Source: Clostridia bacterium (lineage in GTDB: Bacteria > Bacillota > Clostridia > Christensenellales > Aristaeellaceae). Taken from it: a stretch of DNA of 50,279 bases. Below, one piece after another: positions 24,294 to 32,062 of the stretch (position 1 is the first letter of the stretch; each line of letters begins with the position of its first letter). The notes beneath the pieces were generated by a model, which made no database searches, was not told the origin of the DNA, and was given only the letters and a program-made list of their open reading frames with translations. Location: the NCBI GenBank assembly GCA_017459565.1, contig JAFUCP010000213.1, positions 1-50,279 on the forward strand, written 5' to 3'. The position numbers and the translations under genes are program-made.

Positions 24294-25265
24294 TTGGATA
24301 TTCGATCTGTCGCGGGCCATGAGCTGATTCCCGGTTCCGTTATACGGGATTATCTGTGTGTTGATAAAACTGAGCTGCGTGTTCCATACATCCTGATATG
24401 CGGAGAATATCCGGGGCCCACCGCGCTGATTTCAGCCGGTATTCACAATGCGGAGTATGTGGGCATCCAGGCGGCGATAGAGCTTTCCTGTGAGCTGGAG
24501 GCACGCTGTTTGCATGGCAATGTCTTTATTTTGCCTCTGGCAAACCGCTCCGGCTTTGAAAACCGCACCATGTCCACGGTCTTTGAAGATGGCAAGAACC
24601 TGAACCGGGTGTTCCCGGGCGATCCGAACGGCACCGTGGCAGACCGCCTGGCCCACTCAATCTTTGAGGCTTTTATCAAAAACGCGGATGCCTATATCGA
24701 CCTTCACAGCGGTGACGGATATGAAGCGCTGATCCCCTATGCCTACTATCTGGGGGACGCTCCGGCGGAGGCAGCCGCAAGGGATATGATTTCCTGTGTC
24801 GATGTGAAATACTGCGTGCGCTCGCGCTGTCGCACGAAAGGGGCATACAATCTCGCTTCCGTACGCGGCGTTCCCAGCATACTCATAGAGCGCGGCCAGC
24901 TCGGTCTGTTCAGCCGCGAAGAGGTCGAAGCGGACAAGGCCGACGTGAGGAACATCCTTCGCCATCTGGGCATATTGGAAGGCGAAGGGTCGCGCCATCC
25001 CAAAAAAGAGCTGTTGGAATACAGCGACGACGCGCCGTATACCGGCTGCTGGTACCCGGAAAAGAAGGTCGGGCAATGCTTCAGAAAGGGAGATAGACTC
25101 GGCGAGATCCGGGATTATTTTGGCAAAATCCTGTTTACAGAGCTTGCGCCCGATGACGGCATACTGCTCCATCAGTGTTCATCCCTGAACATCATACAGG
25201 GCGGGCCCATGATAACCTACGGGGTCGAAATTGGAAGCGACAGCCATTGGACAGACGGCGGATAA
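24294..25265 (+). CDS. M14-family zinc deacylase (succinylglutamate desuccinylase/aspartoacylase type)
   Basis: 323-residue cytoplasmic metallohydrolase. Zinc ligands are readable as H51-x2-E54 (GIHNAEYVG) and H138 (DLHSG); NLNRVFPG (102-109) gives the substrate-carboxylate Asn/Arg, and IERGQLG after residue 190 the probable catalytic Glu. Family members remove N-acyl groups from amino acids or trim a C-terminal residue. It starts at TTG 24294 with GGAGG 7 bases upstream. It is divergent from, and apparently co-regulated with, the ABC importer, so it may unload an imported acyl-amino acid or peptide-like compound; that role is inference. Confidence 0.85.
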   Translation: MDIRSVAGHELIPGSVIRDYLCVDKTELRVPYILICGEYPGPTALISAGIHNAEYVGIQAAIELSCELEARCLHGNVFILPLANRSGFENRTMSTVFEDGKNLNRVFPGDPNGTVADRLAHSIFEAFIKNADAYIDLHSGDGYEALIPYAYYLGDAPAEAAARDMISCVDVKYCVRSRCRTKGAYNLASVRGVPSILIERGQLGLFSREEVEADKADVRNILRHLGILEGEGSRHPKKELLEYSDDAPYTGCWYPEKKVGQCFRKGDRLGEIRDYFGKILFTELAPDDGILLHQCSSLNIIQGGPMITYGVEIGSDSHWTDGG

Positions 25266-25293
25266 TTCACGCTGTTCTCAGTCTGATAAATTA

Positions 25294-25506
25294 TCAAGCC
25301 AGGAGATGATTTTTCATTGATGCAAGGATGCCAAACGCAGCCCTGCCGGAGGCAAGTCTAATTTTCCAGACGCAGCAGCTACATAAAAAGCAGCCCTTGA
25401 TGGGTGTTTTTGATTGAGAAGAGCTTAAAATATTGTCCGGGCCAGCGTCGTAATCCGATTTCCTGAACGCTCTCAAGAGCAGCCGCTTCGTTCGCATCGC
25501 TTTCAT
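25294..25506 (-). pseudogene. Truncated GNAT acetyltransferase, N-terminal remnant
   Basis: The first 20 codons (MRTKRLLLRAFRKSDYD) are the characteristic start of RimJ-type GNAT acetyltransferases. After about 25440 the frame continues to a stop at 25294 but no longer resembles the family, and the acetyl-CoA-binding part is missing. It begins 14 bases after the ICMT-like gene with AAAGGA upstream, so it was once the third gene of that operon. The plain reading is a deletion scar, perhaps tied to the ISL3 relic nearby. Confidence 0.6.
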
Positions 25507-25519
25507 GGCTTATGATCCT

Positions 25520-26191
25520 TTACCACACAAACGGTATCACTTTGTATCTGACCCGCTTCTTATACTCCGCATAGCCCTCCAGCCCGCTTTCCAGCACCTG
25601 TTCCTCATTGCGGATGCGTTTTGCGATGATCGGAATATACGCCAGCATGATCACAAAGGAAAGGACGGACCCCAGCACCAGCGGCATCGAAAGGAACAGC
25701 AAAAGCGTACTCATATACATCGGGTGCCGGACGACGCCATAGAGCCCGGTATCAATGACCTTCTGGTTTTGCTGCACCTCAACCGTCCGGGAGAGCCAGA
25801 CATTTTCCCGCAGAACCTCGGCATACAGCGCATAGGCCAGCAGGAAAGCAAGTGCTGCTGCCCAGGAAATCCAAGCGGGAAGCACGATCCACCCGAACCT
25901 GTAATTCAGCCCGGCAACGATAAAAGCTGCCAGAAACATCATTCCGCTTAGGATAATGACGGTTTTCTGCTCGGATTGTTCTTCTTTGGCGTCCAGCCTC
26001 TTGCGAAGGAGTTCGGGCGACTTCTTCATCATGATCAATCCCGCAACGAACATCGGGATAAACAGGATTCCCATGAGAAGCCAGGCCTGCCAATATGCAA
26101 GCGTCCCCGCCGGCAGAAACAGCAGCAGACCGACGATCAACAAACCGCCCAGAAATTTCACGATTGCCTGTGAAAACAATTGTGCGCTCAC
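25520..26191 (-). CDS. Isoprenylcysteine carboxyl methyltransferase-like membrane protein
   Basis: 223 residues with about five hydrophobic helices. The C-terminal block DTGLYGVVRHPMYMSTLL, then RIRNEEQVLESGLEGYAEYKKRVRYKVIPFVW, carries the RHPxY SAM-binding motif and the EE pair of the ICMT/phospholipid-methyltransferase (PEMT) group. The bacterial substrate is unknown: not prenyl-cysteine proteins, more likely a lipid or small hydrophobic compound. It starts at GTG 26191, overlapping the flavoprotein stop (GTGA), with GGAGG 9 bases upstream. Confidence 0.82.
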   Translation of the reverse strand: MSAQLFSQAIVKFLGGLLIVGLLLFLPAGTLAYWQAWLLMGILFIPMFVAGLIMMKKSPELLRKRLDAKEEQSEQKTVIILSGMMFLAAFIVAGLNYRFGWIVLPAWISWAAALAFLLAYALYAEVLRENVWLSRTVEVQQNQKVIDTGLYGVVRHPMYMSTLLLFLSMPLVLGSVLSFVIMLAYIPIIAKRIRNEEQVLESGLEGYAEYKKRVRYKVIPFVW

Positions 26192-26877
26192 TTTTCCGTA
26201 CCTCCGTTCACGATGTCCGCATACTGCTCCTCCGGGATCATGGGAGAAGCGATTGCATCGAGCAGCGTCCCGTCGATCTTGCCGGTTTGGGCGTATTGCT
26301 TTCCCCCCTGTTTAATCAGCGCCAGCCTTGGTTCGGTCACGGCCGCCGCCTCGGGCGCGTTGAACATGGGGCTTTCGGGAATGGTGATGATCGTGTGGTT
26401 GTGCGGGAAGCACAGTCTGAACTGCTGGACAGCGGGTTCAAAGTTGTGCCGGCTGTTGGGGAAGCCGCAGCCGCAGATCATCATGTAGCGCAGGCAGGAA
26501 TAATCCGACTGGCCAATGTGTTCATAGCGGTCGCCCACCTTTCGCATGGCCATGGAGGACAGCGGCATGGTGCGGTCCAGCAGCGCCTTCAGCGGCGCGG
26601 GCATACCATAGCAGTACAGCGGGAAGCTCAACAGCAAAAGATCGCTTTCCAGAATCTCATTCAGGATGTCCCGCATGTCGTCGTCATGGATGCATGTGCC
26701 GCCGTTGCGCTTGCAGACAAAGCAGCCTGTGCAGTATTCGATATGCTTGTCGATTACATGGATGATATGGATATCCTGCTGTGCTTCTTCTTTCATTCCC
26801 TCCAGGAAGGCGCGAGTGATGTGCAGGGTGTCGCTTCTTTCCCGCTTGGGGCTTCCGTTCAAAACAAGCGTCCTCAT
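26188..26877 (-). CDS. NADPH-dependent FMN reductase/iron-sulfur flavoprotein-like protein
   Basis: 229 residues. LNGSPKRERSDTLHITRAFLEGM is the FMN-phosphate loop of flavodoxin-like reductases; YCTGCFVCKRNGGTCIHDDDM is the four-cysteine insertion that marks the iron-sulfur flavoprotein/multimeric-flavodoxin subgroup, though exact Fe-S binding is unproven. SFPLYCYGMPAPLKALLDRT is the flavin-ring loop. Start 26877 with GAGGAGG 8 bases upstream. It is the first gene of an operon with the ICMT-like protein and the GNAT remnant. Likely a redox enzyme for quinones or other electron acceptors. Confidence 0.85.
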   Translation of the reverse strand: MRTLVLNGSPKRERSDTLHITRAFLEGMKEEAQQDIHIIHVIDKHIEYCTGCFVCKRNGGTCIHDDDMRDILNEILESDLLLLSFPLYCYGMPAPLKALLDRTMPLSSMAMRKVGDRYEHIGQSDYSCLRYMMICGCGFPNSRHNFEPAVQQFRLCFPHNHTIITIPESPMFNAPEAAAVTEPRLALIKQGGKQYAQTGKIDGTLLDAIASPMIPEEQYADIVNGGTEK

Positions 26878-26889
26878 CCGTCATTCCTC

Positions 26890-27546
26890 CTCTTCACCGA
26901 GAAGCTGCCGAAGGCAGTCATTGTCTATGACCGATACCATATGCAGGCCCAGTACGGCAAGGACGTCCTCGGCGCTGTCCGCTTACAGGAGGCCCGCAAG
27001 CACCAGAGCGAAGCCAAGAGCATCCTCGAAACCGCCAAATCGCTGGACGATTCGGAACAGAAGCGCCGGTTAAAGGCTGAGGCCAGGGAGGAGAAACAGC
27101 GATATTCCCAGTTGAAAAGACTCCGCTGGACATTGCTGACCAACGGAGCCAGGCTCTCGGGCGAAAAGGCGCAGCATCTTCAAAATATCCTTTCAGACCA
27201 TTCAGACCTTGCGGTCTGCTATGCGATGAAGGAGGAGCTTTGCGCGCTCTTCGAGCTTCGGGATCCTCTTGCCGCCTATGAGGGCTGGAAGCGCTGGTTC
27301 GACGCAGCCGAAGCCAGCGGCATCCCTGCCCTCGTAAACTTCGCGGAGCTGAAAAGGTCACGTCTGGACGGTCTTGCCGCCCATGCTGTTTTCCCAATCA
27401 GCACCGGCAAGCTGGAAGGCTTCAACAACAAAATCAAGGTCGCCAAGCGAATTGGCTATGGCTATAGGGACGATGAGTATTTCTTCACCCTCGTTTGCTT
27501 TCTCTCCCTCCCTGTTGCTTGGCTTGAATCCCACAACTTTCCGTGA
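26890..27546 (+). pseudogene. ISL3-family transposase, C-terminal relic
   Basis: The open frame encodes the second half of an ISL3-type DDE transposase: KAVIVYDRYHMQAQYGK with the second catalytic Asp, a central helical region, and TGKLEGFNNKIKVAKRIGYGYRDDEYFF with the catalytic Glu and the family's hallmark tail. About 218 codons remain of the usual 400 or more; the first catalytic Asp and the zinc-finger N-terminus are gone. The upstream edge abuts the promoter side of the flavoprotein gene, so the element has been cut. Not expected to move. Confidence 0.85.
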
Positions 27547-27552
27547 AGAGCC
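27527..27552 (+). repeat. Right terminal inverted repeat of the ISL3 relic
   Basis: The transposase frame runs into AAGAGCC (27546-27552), the reverse complement of GGCTCTT with which ISL3-family ends begin. No left partner is in the window, consistent with loss of the other end. Confidence 0.6.
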
Positions 27553-27628
27553 CATTTTTCTGCATCGTCCGTCTCCGTTTCGTCGATATTCCCCGGATGT
27601 CTACAGCGGAAGCCGCCGTCATGGCATC

Positions 27629-28309
27629 TCACGTCTTGTCCCGGTTCAGACTTGCCATCGAGGCCAGCGTCGGAATCTTCATGGGGCAGACCTCCATGCA
27701 GGACAGCGACTTGGAGCAGCTATTGCCAAAGTGGTCCGCGTATATCCTTCGGATTTCCTTTGCCTTGAATCGGTTCCGCGACGCCACCAGGTAGCAGTCG
27801 TTGGCGAAGGCCGCGCCGAAGAAGCTCTTCCCATCCACATAATTCGGGCAAACCTCCAGGCAGAGCCCGCACTTCAGGCACTTGGCCGCGGCGTATTGAT
27901 GGGCGTGGTCCGCGTCCGGCGCGGGCATGTAGGCGCCGATGCACACGTTGGCCTGCCGGAGGTTTTCATGGATGGAGGAACGGTCCACCACCAGGTCGTG
28001 GATGACGGGAAACTTCTGAAGGGGCCGGATCGCAATTCCCTTTCCCCTGAACTCGCGCACGAACGTCTCGCAGGCGAGGGCCGGCTTCCCGTTGATCACC
28101 ATGGCGCACGCGCCGCAGATGCCCTGGAGACAGGAACACTCCCAGCCGATCCGCGTCGTCCGCCTGCCGTCGATATCGACGATATCGTCGTGATAATTGA
28201 TGTAATCCAGCATCCCGGCCACGGAATTGTCCTCCGGGCCGTCATACGCAAAGCTCTCCCAATAGGGCGAGCTGCCGGGGAACTGCTGCCGCAAAACGCT
28301 AACCTTCAT
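27629..28309 (-). CDS. frdB: Fumarate reductase/succinate dehydrogenase iron-sulfur subunit
   Basis: 226 residues. The N-terminal ferredoxin domain holds a [2Fe-2S] site (C58, C60, C65, C68, C80); the C-terminal domain has CLKCGLCLEVCP (C144, C147, C150, C154) and CSKSLSCMEVCP (C198, C204, C208) for the remaining clusters. It passes electrons between the membrane b subunit and the flavoprotein. The ATG at 28309 has GGAG 7 bases upstream and overlaps the flavoprotein stop by 11 bases. Last gene of the operon; the ISL3 relic ends 76 bases downstream. Confidence 0.93.
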   Translation of the reverse strand: MKVSVLRQQFPGSSPYWESFAYDGPEDNSVAGMLDYINYHDDIVDIDGRRTTRIGWECSCLQGICGACAMVINGKPALACETFVREFRGKGIAIRPLQKFPVIHDLVVDRSSIHENLRQANVCIGAYMPAPDADHAHQYAAAKCLKCGLCLEVCPNYVDGKSFFGAAFANDCYLVASRNRFKAKEIRRIYADHFGNSCSKSLSCMEVCPMKIPTLASMASLNRDKT

Positions 28310-29936
28310 AATCTCGCTCCTCATCCAGCCGCACGCTGTATTTCCCGCCGTCGTATCTGATGATCGTCGCCGAAGAATACGCCGCGTCCGTCTCCGGGAA
28401 GTCGCTGCGATCATGCGCGCCACGGCTCTCCCGGCGGGACAGCGCACAGGCCAGCGTCGCCCGCGCCAGCGTCAGTATCCCGGTCAGGCTATAGTTGAAA
28501 TAGGGCATCACGCTGGCATCGTAATTGAGGCGCTCAGCGATCGAGAGATAATAGTCGACATCCTCAAGTCCCTGCGTGAGGTTCGCCGCGTTGCGCGCGA
28601 TTCCCAGCCGGTTTTGCATCGTCTGGGCCAGCATGTCCCGGATGTACATGACAGGAAACTGGCTCTGCGTGTTCCGGCGCTGTTCAAGCAGCTTTTTCTC
28701 CCGCGCCAGCTCCCCGCTGAAATCGGGGTGCGCGCCGCCCGCGCCCTCCCGGTCCGCAATCGCGTCCGCCGCCACGTTGCCGCTGTAGATGGCCGCCAGC
28801 AGGGAATTTCCGCCCAGCCGGTTTGCGCCGTGATACATGGAAGCGCACTCCCCCACGGCGAACAGGCCGCGGATGTTCGTCTCGTGGTTCAGATGCACCG
28901 CCAGCCCGCCCATGAAGAAATGCACCGACGGCTCAACCGGGATGGGATCGCGGCACACGTCGATGCCCCCGTACTTCGCGCACAGCTCCCGCACCTCCGG
29001 CAGGCGCGCGTCAATCGCCTTTTCCCCCAGGAAGGAGATATCCAGAAAGGCCTGTTTGCCCAGCGCGTCGATCTCCCGCGAGACGATATCCCGCGTCATC
29101 AAATTGCCGCCCGGGCCGTACTTTTCCTCCATGAAGTATACATTTTTGCCATTTTGCCTGTAAAACAGCCTGCCGCCCTCTCCCCGCGCCGCCTCAGAGA
29201 TCAGCATACGCTTTTGCGCGGTTTGAAGCGTGGTGGGATGGTACTGTATGAACTCCAGATTTTTCAGCTCCGCGCCCTGCATGAACAGCTTACCCGCGGC
29301 ATAGCCGTCGCACTGCGTGGAACCGGTGGTCTTGCCGAACAACGCGTTCTGGCCCCCCGTGGCGATCACCACCGCGTCGGCGGTCACCGCCTCAAGCCCG
29401 CCCCGGGCCTCGTCGAACAGCATCGCGCCGTGGCAGACGCCGTCCTTGATCAGCGCCGAATGGAAGCAGCACCACAGCCTGCGCTCGATCAGGCCCATGG
29501 CCTCAAAGCGCCGCGCTTCCATCACCAGGGCGGACACGATCTGCTTGCCCGTGGACGCGCCGCAGTAGTATGTGCGCTTGTAAGACTGCCCGCCGAACGC
29601 CCTGCGCAGCAGCTTTCCCCGTTCATCCACGGAGAACACTGTGCCGATGCTCTCCAGATAGCGCAATATCTCCCCGCCATGCTCGCACAGCCCGGTCACG
29701 GCCCGCTTGCCGCCCAGGCCGCAGCCGCCCTTCAACGTGTCTTCGATGTGGCTGGCAACCGAATCGCCCGAATCATTTTCAGGCAGCACGGCGTTGATGC
29801 CGCCCGCCGCCATCACGGACTGGGAGCGCTCCGAGGGAAAGGGCGCCGCCAGCGTCGCGCGGATACCCCGCTCGGCGCAGCGCACGGCGCAGGCCATGCC
29901 GGAAATGCCGCTGCCGATGATCAACACATGCTTCAT
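28299..29936 (-). CDS. frdA: Fumarate reductase/succinate dehydrogenase flavoprotein subunit
   Basis: 545 residues. FAD dinucleotide motif GSGISGMAC (8-16), FIQYHPTTL, SEAARGEGGRL with the catalytic Arg region, SVHFFMGGL, GANRLGGNSLL and the late ESRGAHDRSDFPETD all match Sdh/Frd A subunits. Unusually, the His that binds FAD covalently in most homologues (RSHS/T) is Gln39 here (RSQS), so the flavin is probably not covalently held. L-aspartate oxidase was considered, but the partner Fe-S and cytochrome b genes point to a membrane fumarate reductase. Overlaps the b-subunit gene by ATGA. Confidence 0.92.
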   Translation of the reverse strand: MKHVLIIGSGISGMACAVRCAERGIRATLAAPFPSERSQSVMAAGGINAVLPENDSGDSVASHIEDTLKGGCGLGGKRAVTGLCEHGGEILRYLESIGTVFSVDERGKLLRRAFGGQSYKRTYYCGASTGKQIVSALVMEARRFEAMGLIERRLWCCFHSALIKDGVCHGAMLFDEARGGLEAVTADAVVIATGGQNALFGKTTGSTQCDGYAAGKLFMQGAELKNLEFIQYHPTTLQTAQKRMLISEAARGEGGRLFYRQNGKNVYFMEEKYGPGGNLMTRDIVSREIDALGKQAFLDISFLGEKAIDARLPEVRELCAKYGGIDVCRDPIPVEPSVHFFMGGLAVHLNHETNIRGLFAVGECASMYHGANRLGGNSLLAAIYSGNVAADAIADREGAGGAHPDFSGELAREKKLLEQRRNTQSQFPVMYIRDMLAQTMQNRLGIARNAANLTQGLEDVDYYLSIAERLNYDASVMPYFNYSLTGILTLARATLACALSRRESRGAHDRSDFPETDAAYSSATIIRYDGGKYSVRLDEERDYEG

Positions 29937-30508
29937 GCCCCGCCACCCCCGGAAAGGAACATGGCCAGCTCCGTGCGCAGCACCACAAAGCAGGATGCCG
30001 CAAACGCCGCCGCGCAGAGGATAAAGACGACCCTGTCGATGGCACGCTGCCTTTCACGCGAGGTCAGCCAGCCCAGCGTGATGAACGCCCGCGTCACCGA
30101 AACGGCGATGTGGGTCAGCACCGTGGCGTAAAACAGCGGCTGGCTGAGCATCAGCAGCGCAAAATAAAGCCACTGCCCCGCCTGAGCGGTGGATTGGAGC
30201 AACCCGGCGGTATGGATGTGCAATATCAAAAGGGGCAATATCAGCGCCGCGGACAGCCGTTGAAGCACGGTCCGCACATTCTGCTTCGGGTACAGATCAA
30301 GCCGCGTGCCGTCCGCCTGGAGAAACACCGTCGCCATGCCGCAGACGGCGTGCAGACAGCACAGCACCATGAAGGGAATCGCCGTCAGCGCCATCGCATC
30401 GGGGTTGTAGTAAAACGCCAGATACGTGAACACAATGTATCCGATGTGAACCAGCATCGCGACAATGGACAGCAGCCCCAGCGCCGCGTTGATCTTTTTC
30501 AGCTTCAT
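29933..30508 (-). CDS. frdC: Fumarate reductase/succinate dehydrogenase cytochrome b subunit
   Basis: 191 residues with five hydrophobic helices and several helix histidines (MLVHIGYI, CLHAVCGM, LHIHTAG, LTHIAVS) suitable for haem and quinone binding, as in single-subunit SdhC/FrdC of the di-haem type. It anchors FrdA and FrdB to the inner side of the membrane and exchanges electrons with menaquinone. First gene of the operon: ATG 30508 with a weak GGAG/GAGG region, after a leader of about 100 bases that contains an AAGCGTC/GACGCTT hairpin. Confidence 0.87.
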   Translation of the reverse strand: MKLKKINAALGLLSIVAMLVHIGYIVFTYLAFYYNPDAMALTAIPFMVLCCLHAVCGMATVFLQADGTRLDLYPKQNVRTVLQRLSAALILPLLILHIHTAGLLQSTAQAGQWLYFALLMLSQPLFYATVLTHIAVSVTRAFITLGWLTSRERQRAIDRVVFILCAAAFAASCFVVLRTELAMFLSGGGGA

Positions 30509-30614
30509 CGCTCCATGACCTCTTTTCTGCGTCGTTGCGCAGCTTAATGACGGTCTGGCCGTCCCGTTAAGCAAGCGTCACTGCCCGGCAGACGCTTTCC
30601 CGCCCGTCAACGCC

Positions 30615-30643
30615 ATCCTAACACGCGCCGGGCAAATTGTCAA
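30615..30643 (-). promoter_or_regulatory. Promoter of the fumarate reductase operon
   Basis: Minus strand: consensus TTGACA (30643-30638), 17-base spacer, TAGGAT (30620-30615). Confidence 0.75.
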
Positions 30644-30694
30644 TAAACCGCCTGCGTAAATCATCCCGATGGTCCCGTCCCGCCCGCGCCGGAT

Positions 30695-30747
30695 GAAAAA
30701 GGAAGCCGCCCCAAACCGACCTGTTTTCGTCTGTTTGAGGCAGCTCC
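30695..30747 (-). terminator. Rho-independent terminator behind the SorE-like gene
   Basis: Arms GGAAGCCGCCCCAAAC (30701-30716) and GTTTGAGGCAGCTCC (30733-30747) pair with few mismatches; on the minus strand the hairpin is followed by TTTTT (30700-30696). It closes the operon that begins at 36.6 kb. Confidence 0.85.
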
Positions 30748-30765
30748 CTGCGCATTTTTTGATGA

Positions 30766-32022
30766 TCAGATCGCCTCGGCGTGGGCCAGCAGGTACGCCT
30801 CCGCTTCGCCGCACCACAGGTTGTTGTGCTTTGCGCAGATTTTGGCCAGCTCCGCGAACACGGGGTCCGTCTCGCCCGCCTTGGCGAAATCGTCGATGGC
30901 GGTGAGGGGCAGGTTGATGTTGGTATAAATCAGCTTCTTGCCGCCGGGAATCTTGGGCAGGTTCAGGGTGGTATCCGCCACGGCATTCAGGCCGCCCACA
31001 TGGGTCACCATGCCGGCCGGGTTCAGCCTGCCCTCGGCGATCATCTCCAGCGCCTCCACCATGTCGGAGGTATTGCCGCCGGAGGTGCCCACCAGATGGT
31101 GCGCGGCGTAATGCACGTTGTAGAAGTTGAAATTGGCGCTGAGAGCGGGGTTGGTGGGGCCGGCAAAAAAGTTCAGGCAGCCGTCATAGGCCAATATGGC
31201 GTCGCCCTGCTCGATCACGGCGGGCACCGGCGCGAACACCAGCACATCGTCGTAGCCCTTGCCCTCGGAAATGCCCATCAGGGTCTCCACGGCGTTTTCA
31301 CGGGTGTTGGCATAGACCAGCTTCACGCCGTGCTTCGCCGCTTCCTCGGCGGTGTAGATGGAGGCCGCGCGATCCAGGCGCGCCTGGTCGATATCGGTCA
31401 CCACCAGCAGTCCGGGCTTGCGGTCGCAATGGATGGCATAGTCGATGGCGCCCAGGCCCATGGGACCCGCGCCGGCCAGGATGGCCATGTTGCCGCCCTC
31501 TTTTATGCCCATTTCATGCTCATAGTTTTCCTTGTGGGTGTGGTACTGGGCATGGAAGGTGCCGATGATGCAGCTCAGCGGCTCGGACAGGGAGCCGTAA
31601 AAGAACTCCCTGGCCCTGTATTTCAGCAGGCAATCCTGTTCCATGACCTCGGGGATCAGCACGGCGCGCTGGGTATCCCCGCCGCAGAACTCAAAGGCAT
31701 AGCCCGGCGTGCGCAGCGTGTTTTTATAGGAGATGTTGGGCTGGATGGTAAATTTTTCGCCCACAGCATACTTGTCCTGCCACTTCGCGCCCACCTGCTC
31801 GATCACGCCGCAGAACTCATGGCCGATGATGACGGGATGCTCGGCAATGTCCTCGGGCACGCGCTTGTGGTTGGAGCCCTGGATGGCCGCCTTATAGCTT
31901 GACATGCAAATGGAATCCGAAACCACGCGAACCAGGATCTCGTCATCCTTGATGGCGGGCAGCTCAAAGGTATCCAGCTGAAGGTCGTTTTGCCCATGCA
32001 TACGCACAGCTTTGTTCAACAT
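30766..32022 (-). CDS. Zinc-binding medium-chain dehydrogenase, L-sorbose-1-phosphate reductase-like
   Basis: 418 residues. N-terminal catalytic fold with C39 (SDSICMSSYKAAIQG) and GHEFCG (67-72) as likely zinc ligands. The Rossmann domain has AILAGAGPMGLGAIDYAI and VVTDIDQARLDRA. The SSYKAAIQGSNHKRVP and NFNFYNVHYAAHHLVGTSGG stretches resemble SorE-type sugar-phosphate reductases, which interconvert L-sorbose 1-phosphate and glucitol 6-phosphate, but no sugar PTS genes are near and the substrate is uncertain. ATG 32022 with GAGGAGG upstream; it starts 40 bases after the TPM gene and seems to be the last gene of that transcript. Confidence 0.75.
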   Translation of the reverse strand: MLNKAVRMHGQNDLQLDTFELPAIKDDEILVRVVSDSICMSSYKAAIQGSNHKRVPEDIAEHPVIIGHEFCGVIEQVGAKWQDKYAVGEKFTIQPNISYKNTLRTPGYAFEFCGGDTQRAVLIPEVMEQDCLLKYRAREFFYGSLSEPLSCIIGTFHAQYHTHKENYEHEMGIKEGGNMAILAGAGPMGLGAIDYAIHCDRKPGLLVVTDIDQARLDRAASIYTAEEAAKHGVKLVYANTRENAVETLMGISEGKGYDDVLVFAPVPAVIEQGDAILAYDGCLNFFAGPTNPALSANFNFYNVHYAAHHLVGTSGGNTSDMVEALEMIAEGRLNPAGMVTHVGGLNAVADTTLNLPKIPGGKKLIYTNINLPLTAIDDFAKAGETDPVFAELAKICAKHNNLWCGEAEAYLLAHAEAI

Positions 32023-32062
32023 ATGGGGTATCCTCCTCGTTTTTGTTTGATTTTGAATTGCC

